A stretch of DNA of 64,000 nt. Source: Carnegiea gigantea. Its lineage: Eukaryota > Streptophyta > Magnoliopsida > Caryophyllales > Cactaceae. Under the pieces are notes generated by a model, which saw nothing but the letters and a program-made list of their open reading frames with translations, did no database searches and was not told the origin of the DNA. The translations under genes and the position numbers were made by a program. Positions 57,107 to 64,000 of the stretch are shown here, in pieces (positions within the stretch are counted from its first letter, which is position 1; each line of letters opens with the position of its first letter). The stretch covers positions 815,001-879,000 of the forward strand of contig JAKOGI010000104.1 of NCBI GenBank assembly GCA_029747015.1, written 5' to 3'.

Positions 57107-59881
57107 GAACCTCAAGGGTTACCTCCTTACAGGGGAGTATTTGATCATAAGACTGCACTAAAAATTGGAGCCAGTCCAGTGAGTATTAGGCCTTATAGGT
57201 AAGCACTCAAGCAAAAAGATATTATAGAAAGATTGGTGCAGGAAATGCTGGATTCTGGAATCATTCAGCACAGTTCTAGCCCTTATACATCTCCAGTAGT
57301 TTTAGTGGGAAAGAAAGATGGTACATAGTAATTGTGTGTAGATTATAGGGAACTTAACAAGCAGACTATCAAGGATAAATTCCCTATACCTGTGGTGCAA
57401 GAGCTCATAGATGAGCTAGCTAAAGCTAAAATTTTTGGCAAGATTAACTTGTGAGCTAGATACCACCAATTGAGAGTTGCTGAGGAAGATGTATACAAGA
57501 CAGCTTTCAAAACTCATTCTGGGCATTTTGAGTTTTTGGTGATGCCCTTTGGGTTAACAAATACCCCAGCCACTTTCCAAGGGTTAATGAATCATATATT
57601 TAGATATTTTTTAAGGAAATTTGTCTTGGTTTTCTTTGATGACATTTTGGTACAAAGTGCCTCTTTGGAGCTGCACATACAGCATCTTCAGGAAGTTTTT
57701 GCTACCATGTGGCAGCACTTCTTGGTAGCTAAAAGGAGAAAATGTTCCTTTGGCATGGAGAAAATAGAGTATCTTGGACATTTTATCTCTGGTGAAGGAG
57801 TTTCCACTGATCCTCGAAAGACTCAAGCTATAGCAGATTGGCCTGTACCTAAGACAGTCAAGGAACTTCGAGGTTTCTTAGGCCTTGCAGGCTACTGTAA
57901 GAGGTTTATTAAGGATTATGCTCTTGTGGCCAAGCCCTTAACTGACTTACATAAGAAAGATCAGTTTGTATGGACTCTTTTGGCTGACAAAGCTTTTCAG
58001 GCCCTTAAGTGTGCCCTTACCACAGCCCCAGTGTTGGCTCTTCCTAATTTCTCTAAGCTTTTTGTAGTGGAAACTAATGCCTCCTTATATGGTATTGGTG
58101 CTGTGCTAATGCAGGAGGGGCATCCTTTGGCTTTTATTAGCAGGACTTTAGGCCCCAAATGGCAGCAGTTATCAGTCTACGAAAAGGAGCTTTTGGCTGT
58201 GGTCTTTGCAGTTCAATGGTGGGAACAATATTTGAGTGGACAGAAATTTTTGATTGTTACTGATCAAAAAAGTTTAAAGTGGTTGCTTGAACAGAAGATT
58301 TCTACTCCTTTCCAACAATTTTGGCTATCCAAACTCATGGGATTCCAGTTTGACATCTAGTATCGAAGTGGGAAGGAGAATGTAGCAGTAGATGCTTTCT
58401 CTAGACTTCCCTCAGCTCAGCTTTTAGCAATGGCACTATCCTCGATGCAGTCAGACATGTTGAAAAAAATACAACACAGTTATGCTTTGGATGTTCACTT
58501 ACAGCAAGTTATCACTCAGCTACAGCAAGGTCACACAGTTGGCAAGTATAGTTTGCTGGATGGAATGGTGAGGAGGAAAGGAAAGTTGGTAGTTAGGCCA
58601 GATGAGAGCCTCAAACAGCAACTTTTACAATGGGTGCATGATTCTCCTTTTGGGGTCATTCAGGTAGACAAGCTACTCTCAAAAGGCTACAAAGGCTATT
58701 TTATTGGAAGGGCATGACTAAGTCTGTGCAACAATTCATTAGGTAATATGTGATATGCAAAGTTGCAAGCCTGATTCTTTTGCCTACCCTGGGTTATTAC
58801 AGCCCCTGTCCATTCCTGATGAGGTTTGATTGGATATTTCTATGGATTTCATAGAAGGCCTGCCTAAATCTTATGGGAAGGATATCTTAGTGGTAGTAGA
58901 CAGGTTTAGCAAGGCTGCTCATTTTGTAGCTTTGTCTCATCCCTATACTGCAGAGGATATGGCCCAAGCATACCTTAACAATGTTTTCAAATTACATGGC
59001 TGGCCGCAAAGCATTGTGAGTGATAGAGACAGTGTATTTCTTAGTGACTTTTGGCAAGCTTTATTCTCCATATAGGGAACCAATTTGTTTCTGTCTTCCT
59101 CTTACCATCCACAAACGGATGGTCAAACAGAGATTGTCAACAGATGCCTTGAGACCTATCTAAGGTGCATGTGTAGTGAGCATCCCAAGGACTGAAGCAA
59201 GTGGTTATCTTTGGCAGAATGGTGGTACAACACCTCTTTTCATTCTGCTGCTGAGCTCACCCCATACGAGGTGGTTTACAATCAGCCTCCACCAATTCAA
59301 TTGCCCTATATGCCAGGGGAAACCAAGGTAGTTAGTGTGGACCGGACTCTGCAGAGAAGAGAGGCTATGATCCAAGTCTTACTGTTTCATCTCTTGCAAG
59401 CCCAGCATAGGATGAAGGTTATGGCTGACAGGCATCGGTCTGACAGGGTTTTCTCTGAAGGTGATTGGGTATGGCTCAAACTTCAACCTTACAGGCAGGG
59501 CACAGTACAATTTCGTGCCAACCATAAACTTAGCCCTAAGTTTTATGGCCCATTTCAGGTCCTGACCAGGGTGGGTAAGGTTGCTTACAAGCTCCAATTA
59601 CCTCCCACAGTTCAGATTCACCATACTTTCCATGTTTCTCAATTGAAGGCTTCTCATGGAGTGCTACCTGTGAAGCCACACATCCCTACTTTGTTGCAGG
59701 GTGAAGATTATACACAGGATTTAGTCCCTGAGGCTGTTTTGGCTAGGCGAATTGCTAAGAAGGGAGCAGCTGCTGCAGTTCAATGGCTTGTCCAGTGGCA
59801 GCGTCACTCTCCTGAGGAAGCCACTTGGCATTTTACCAATGAGATTGAAGACAGGTTTCCTGAGTTTGCCCAGACTGTGTG
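57107..59881 (+). pseudogene. Reina pol: RT, RNase H, integrase, chromodomain
   Basis: Stops split the RT fingers (57200, 57327, 57453). From 57470 a 296-codon frame carries KTAFKTHSGHFEFLVMPFGL, the catalytic VFFDDILV (about 57625), and an RNase H whose usual TDAS reads TNAS (about 58073). The integrase zinc region is altered (HDSPFGVIQVDK, about 58637). The core begins ISMDFIEGLP (58836), keeps VSDRDSVFLSDFW (about 59015) and [13 protein letters not shown] (about 59110), with stops between. Frame 59211-59882 ends with GDWVWLKLQPY, KLSPKFYGPF and a chromodomain (ARRIAKKG...WLVQWQRHSPEEATW). Confidence 0.9.
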
Positions 59882-59906
59882 ATACTATCACTTGAGGGCA
59901 AGTTCT

Positions 59907-59921
59907 TTAAGGGGGGACGAA
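59907..59921 (+). promoter_or_regulatory. Reina polypurine tract
   Basis: TTAAGGGGGGACGAA directly before the 3' LTR. Confidence 0.85.
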
Positions 59922-60229
59922 TGTTATGGAATAATAGTGTGCCTGGCCTAGTAGCTGAGGTGGCAGTTGGTTGAAACAGTCTCTCGGTTTTTGGGGGGAA
60001 TTTGTTATTCTGGTTGTGTTGGCGGGAATCTCCCTCTTCCTCTCGATAGCACAGTGCTTAAATACCTTGTCTGCTCAGTAAAGCAATCACAGATAATATC
60101 ATACATTTCAAACATCTCACGTCTCTCTATCTCTCATTTCTCTATGATTTAGAACGTATATTTTGCTGTACAATCAGGCTTGAGAATCTCCTTCTTCATC
60201 CCAGAGTAATCTCCTGTTTGATTGTAACA
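59922..60229 (+). repeat. Reina 3' LTR (308 bp)
   Basis: Same length as the 5' LTR, 12 substitutions. It ends GATTGTAACA and is followed by CAGGG. Confidence 0.95.
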
Positions 60230-60234
60230 CAGGG

Positions 60235-63200
60235 TTCTGTTCAGAATGCGTGTCTGTTTGTGGTGGACAACGCTTTGTTTCATGTTGATTTGATCACCAA
60301 AATTACCCATCAAATTGGTCCTAACCCCAAAAAGAATGGAGCCCCACAAACCCTTTTTTAGAGAATAGAAGCCTAGATCTCAAACTCGACAATCTGCATG
60401 CCCAACTCAGGAAGCTCAAATTTGCATTCCACCTGTTCGACATAATGTCTAGGAGAAAAGTTTCTGTACAGGGTAGTGTCTTGATGGGCCAATGAGATGC
60501 ATGAGTTTTGTGGTTTTCACTCTCTTACCCCTACGGGCCCAACCTGGTGAAGAGAAATGCATGTTGCAGAGACATGAACTGAATGCTTGGTTTGTTTGAG
60601 AAACAGAAGGCTGTCACTGTCACTATCATGGAATCATTGGAATGTAAACTATGAAATATTAGGCAGTTTTCACAAGCTTTTTATGATGTAAAAAGATGGC
60701 ATAGTTCACTTGTTTGCTTTGCAATGTTGAGCAGAGAATTGGGACTACCACAAGAGAGAAGACTTCTAGAGAGTTTGATACCAGAGAAGCACAAAGATGA
60801 CTTTAGGTTGGGAGTAGTGGAGGGTTGGCTTTGGTGGAGAAGGAAGAAAATTTCGTCACTGCAAAGGGAGAGAAGTGAAGAGAAAAAAGGGGGGGAAAAA
60901 AAAAAATACAGGGAGAAGTGGTCGAGTGAAGTTGACACTATGCATTTCATGTTTATTTTCTCTTGGCTACAAGATTGGGAAGGGACATTTGGGTTTGATC
61001 GAATGGTTGAGAAAAGGATTTAGAACAAATCAAATAATGGACTAAGAATGCCTTACATGAAGCCATATGAAAAGGAGCTAAAATGGAGTGGTCCCAGTTC
61101 TGGTATTGAGCATTTTGAGGAAAGAATAAGGGGGTTCGACAGTTGAGTAAATGATATACACCGAAAGATATGCCCACTTTCAAAATAATTTGGTCATTGA
61201 CAAAACAGTGATGTGTTTTATCTCTATAAGAGGAAACACTCAAGTTTTCAGAGGCGTATAACAAAGGTTGTCTAATTAAGTCTAGTCTTGTATATCATTT
61301 GGGAGGCGAATGCTGGACCTCAATGTGCTTTGTCCACATTAGATTGAGAGGTTGAAGTGTGACAGCATGTAAGACGAGAGACCAAGGCAACTAACTAATC
61401 AGAGTGCCGAAGGTACAAGATATGGCACTCCACTTTTAGAGAATTCTGATGACTGAAATTGATACTGATCTTGTTAAGAATCTATTCTGCCTTTCTAAGA
61501 GCTTAGGCTGGTCATGTCATGGGTTATATCTATTATTGATTTGAGAAGAATCTGATCAATGTTCATCTTGGTTTAGTGCTCTATGCAACTTTCGTGGTGC
61601 CTTATGTTGCTGTATTGTGCTGTATTGTGTATAAACATGATGTGTGATGTAAAACTATACATAAATCAATAAAAATGCTACAAGAAATATGTGGCAAATT
61701 ATGATTGAATATCCTACCAGGCTAATATGAAAGCTTCTGTAATGTATTTTTCACCTTCTTTTTCGGCGTCGGGCACTTATTACCCTTGGGAGTGAGACAT
61801 GGTTAAGGAGGGTAATTTTTCTTTGCATTTAGATTGTGATGCTTTTGTTGGCTTTCTGTTTATCTTCATGCGGCCAGGTTCACAATGTGGTTATGGTCAC
61901 AATTCCAGAGATCCGGTATGGTGGAGTTGCTATACTGTGGCTATCAGGGGCAAGTTGTGGCTGTTGCAGAGTGAAGCTGTGGTTTGCTCAACTTTGAGAC
62001 GTTGCCGATCACTGGTGGAAGCGTATTAAGTGTAATAATGTCCCTAGGCATCGTTAGAAAATTTTTTTAACCTCTTGTAAAAACCCTTCAAAATTTAAAA
62101 TGGACACCCATAAAAATAATTGATCTTTTTAGATTCTAGGAAGCTCAAAAATGGGACACTTGTTGAATTAGCAATTGTTCCTGAGGTGGCCACCGTTACA
62201 TTGTAGAACAGCATCATTTTGAATCCATGGCATTTGGTGTCACTCTTTTAGCTGGAGCTTTAACCTCTACCCCCACAAAACCCCAAAGTAGGGTAATGGA
62301 CATCCCCATTTCTTTGGAGCAAACATATGAAGCTTAGGGAGAGGGAAGAGCCCAATCTCATGATTAATAGATGAAACTTGACTTTTACATACAAATTATT
62401 GTTCAGAAATGTACAATATGAATGCTTGATCGCAGAGATGGTACAAATCTAATTCTTCGCTTTGGTTTTAAGAACATTACATTGATATGGTAACCTTGTT
62501 TTATAGGTGATCCCTGCTGACTTTGATAATTAGGGAACAGGTGCAAGGCATAATGAAAACATCAGTTGCAAAGTATTTGAGCCTCAAATCCAGGGCAGGA
62601 GGCAACCATGTCAATCTTTCCTGAGGTGAATTCAAGCTCCGAACCACCTGAAACACAATTAGCAAAGTGTTACGTCGGGGGAGGGGGGGGAATGGATATG
62701 GTATTGCTAATGGTGCTCTACGGATTGCTAAGATCCCATTTACCTCTGAATCCGGGATGGTTGGCGCCTGTAGTTGCAAAAGGTATTGTTAAGTTAGCCA
62801 TTCAAACTCCACTTGAAAACAACGATGGAAGAGCAGAATAAAATTCAGAAATTCCTATTATCCAGAAGTTGGCATACGCTACGCATATTTTATGCATCAA
62901 ACATAAGTTTGATTTTGCGTCTTCTTGTAATGTCTGAATCAAATATTTCATAAAGAACCTAAAGCTGCTGTTTGTGATAGGAGTAGCTGCTAAAGACTAT
63001 ATATTTGGTTGATTTGTATGGGGTGATCTCAACTAGAAAGTTTGACGTTGAATACGATAGCCACTTTCGAGAGATGGAATTTATCTTGTCATCCCACTAC
63101 CCCCCCCCCCCAAAAAAAAAAAAATTATGCATCAACACACTTTCTAAGCCACTCCCTGGCCAGGTTATCACATAAGTTAATAGAGATATGTTGTTTCTCG

Positions 63201-63423
63201 TATGCTATTATTCTGTGTTCTATCACGGTTTGAAAATGTGACATTCTTAATGGCTATAATGGCTAATGAACATCTTATTTAAATTGCAGTTAATGAAAGC
63301 TGAATATGGGAAAGTCAATTAGCTATTCTTTTATCTTGAATCTAAGCCTGCTCACAAAAAGAATCTAGGCTTTCAATTATTGGAACATAGAGCATTTAAT
63401 TCATTGCTTGAAAGAAAAGACTT
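60235..63423. other. Intergenic or unrecognised sequence downstream of sucrose synthase
   Basis: About 3.2 kb of mixed composition, less AT-rich than the repeats. Short frames (60724-61023, 61799-62029, and 62501-62779 on the minus strand) have no recognisable motifs. Poly-C/poly-A runs lie near 63102-63123. The end next to 63423 should contain the 3' UTR and poly(A) site of the sucrose synthase gene, but I cannot place them. Confidence 0.45.
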
Positions 63424-64000
63424 TCAGAGAATCATAGCATACCGTCGTATGGGTCCAGGCCTCACTATAGACTTTGGCACTGGCTTAGGAACTTCAGGGA
63501 TAGGAATTGGTACGGTTTTCACCTGTAATAGTTTCAAATTAGAGCTGTGCACCTTGTTTGATACATCTGTCAAGGCTGATATCGCCTATTAATCATAGAT
63601 GGGGGAACATACCAGATTCCTCATTTCAAGATTGTAGAACATGTGGATGTATCTTTGTTTTGCTTGTTTCTGTTCCTTGTACAACATTTTCCAGAAGTTG
63701 TATATGCAGCCCATATTCAATACTTTGTTTGCATATATCTTCCATGTATAGCTGCGCAGTCAGAGGACAAGAAAAACAATGAATCAAAATATTTGTCCGC
63801 TGAAAGACTATGGCCATGGTCTTTTTGGTGTCCAGATTAAGTTAGGTTAGGGTATCTGGATTGCTTAATTACCATTCATATATTCGTTGCAAACTTGCTG
63901 CTGAGATCTTGTTCCAGTGTTCGTCATCCTCCTTGCACTTCTGGAAAAAGTCAGCAATCTTGTTGCTTGCCTCATTTCCATTGTGTGGATCGATATGGAA
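63424..64000 (-). CDS. SUS: Sucrose synthase, last three exons (SUS5/6-like), 5' part outside window
   Basis: Sucrose synthase interconverts sucrose and UDP with UDP-glucose and fructose; SUS5/6-type isoforms act in phloem sieve elements, linked to callose supply (family knowledge). Minus-strand exons: 63873-64000 (FHIDPHNGNEASNKIADFFQ, then CKEDDEHWNKIS and LQRIYE), 63613-63751 (YTWKIYANKVLNMG, QAKQRYIHMFYNLEMRNL) and 63424-63522 (VKTVPIPIPEVPKPVPKS to RRYAMIL, stop TGA at 63424-63426). Introns of 121 and 90 bp have GT/AG ends, and phases join cleanly (TG|C, then phase 0). The first exon is the end of the GT-B glycosyltransferase domain. The proline-rich C-terminal extension past MRNL is the mark of the SUS5/6 group. 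No stop or frameshift, so it is probably a working host gene. Confidence 0.93.

Larger units (their letters stand above)
55008..60229 (+). mobile_element. Reina-like chromovirus (Ty3/gypsy LTR retrotransposon), 5.2 kb
   Basis: Two LTRs of exactly 308 bp, PBS, gag, protease, RT, RNase H, integrase and chromodomain, polypurine tract. The TSD is CAAGG (55003-55007) against CAGGG (60230-60234), 4 of 5. By my count the LTRs differ at 12 of 308 positions (about 3.9%) with no indel, so this is younger than the Tekay element. Short LTRs and a C-terminal chromodomain favour the Reina clade. A few stops and frameshifts interrupt the ORFs. Confidence 0.92.

Noticed and set aside
60380..60480. Possible PPR-like fragment (FHLFDIMSRRK)
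   Set aside because: A single weak motif without repeats or an open frame.
1..64000. CRISPR arrays, tRNA or rRNA genes, bacterial-type operons
   Set aside because: None seen. The only rRNA-like sequences are the 5S-like parts of the Cassandra LTRs, and tRNA-like boxes occur only in the SINE.

Overview
This is plant nuclear DNA, AT-rich and almost entirely repetitive. The evidence is a Cassandra-type 5S-like TRIM, an Au-type SINE, CACTA elements, two chromoviral Ty3/gypsy elements and endogenous caulimovirid (plant pararetrovirus) sequences. The spliced 3' end of a plant sucrose synthase gene lies at the right edge. The species cannot be named; the repeats and base composition suggest a non-grass angiosperm (inference).

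Layout. Positions 1-35128 are one nested pile. The outermost layer is a CACTA transposon that enters from the left edge: TNP2-like transposase at 1-3847, a Transposase_24-like second gene at 4390-6395, GTCACAAA-type subterminal repeats at 6600-6988, and a 3' terminus TTTTCTAGTAGTG at 35128. A Cassandra TRIM (4678-5172) sits in its second gene. Between its subterminal halves lie a caulimovirid-like element on the minus strand (A/C, about 6989-33992) and a small second CACTA-like element (about 34000-35011). A/C is itself interrupted by a Tekay/Del-like gypsy element with LTRs over 3 kb (8694-21066, TSD GGAAT), by an Au SINE (23771-23945), and by a second caulimovirid-like element, B (25173-32439, TSD TATTAATCT).

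From 35129 to 38315 there is anonymous DNA with one 0.9 kb TIR element. A third caulimovirid-like element, D (about 38325-45512, plus strand), follows. Beyond it are anonymous AT-rich sequence, a non-autonomous LTR element (47516-49792), two hAT-like MITEs of about 0.6 kb, a LINE remnant carrying a small MITE, a Reina-like gypsy element (55008-60229), a stretch with no recognised gene, and sucrose synthase on the minus strand (63424 to the edge).

Most interesting result. The three caulimovirid-like elements are each about 7.2-7.3 kb once later insertions are removed, and all begin and end at the same place in the viral leader. Their ends form imperfect terminal inverted repeats of roughly 100-190 bp. 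Two of the three (B and D) are flanked by clear 8-10 bp target duplications; for B the unoccupied target can be read in B itself. Shared termini, TIRs and TSDs are expected of a transposon, not of random pararetrovirus integration. If such an element is circularised, the two TIRs become the adjacent arms of a leader hairpin lying between the promoter/poly(A) signal and the tRNA-Met-like primer-binding site. This suggests the unit is cut at the hairpin apex.

The shared gene order is small ORF1, small ORF2, coat protein with CCHC zinc finger, 30K-type movement protein, aspartic protease, RT, RNase H, then a last ORF of unknown function. All copies carry stops and frameshifts; no intact viral gene set was seen.
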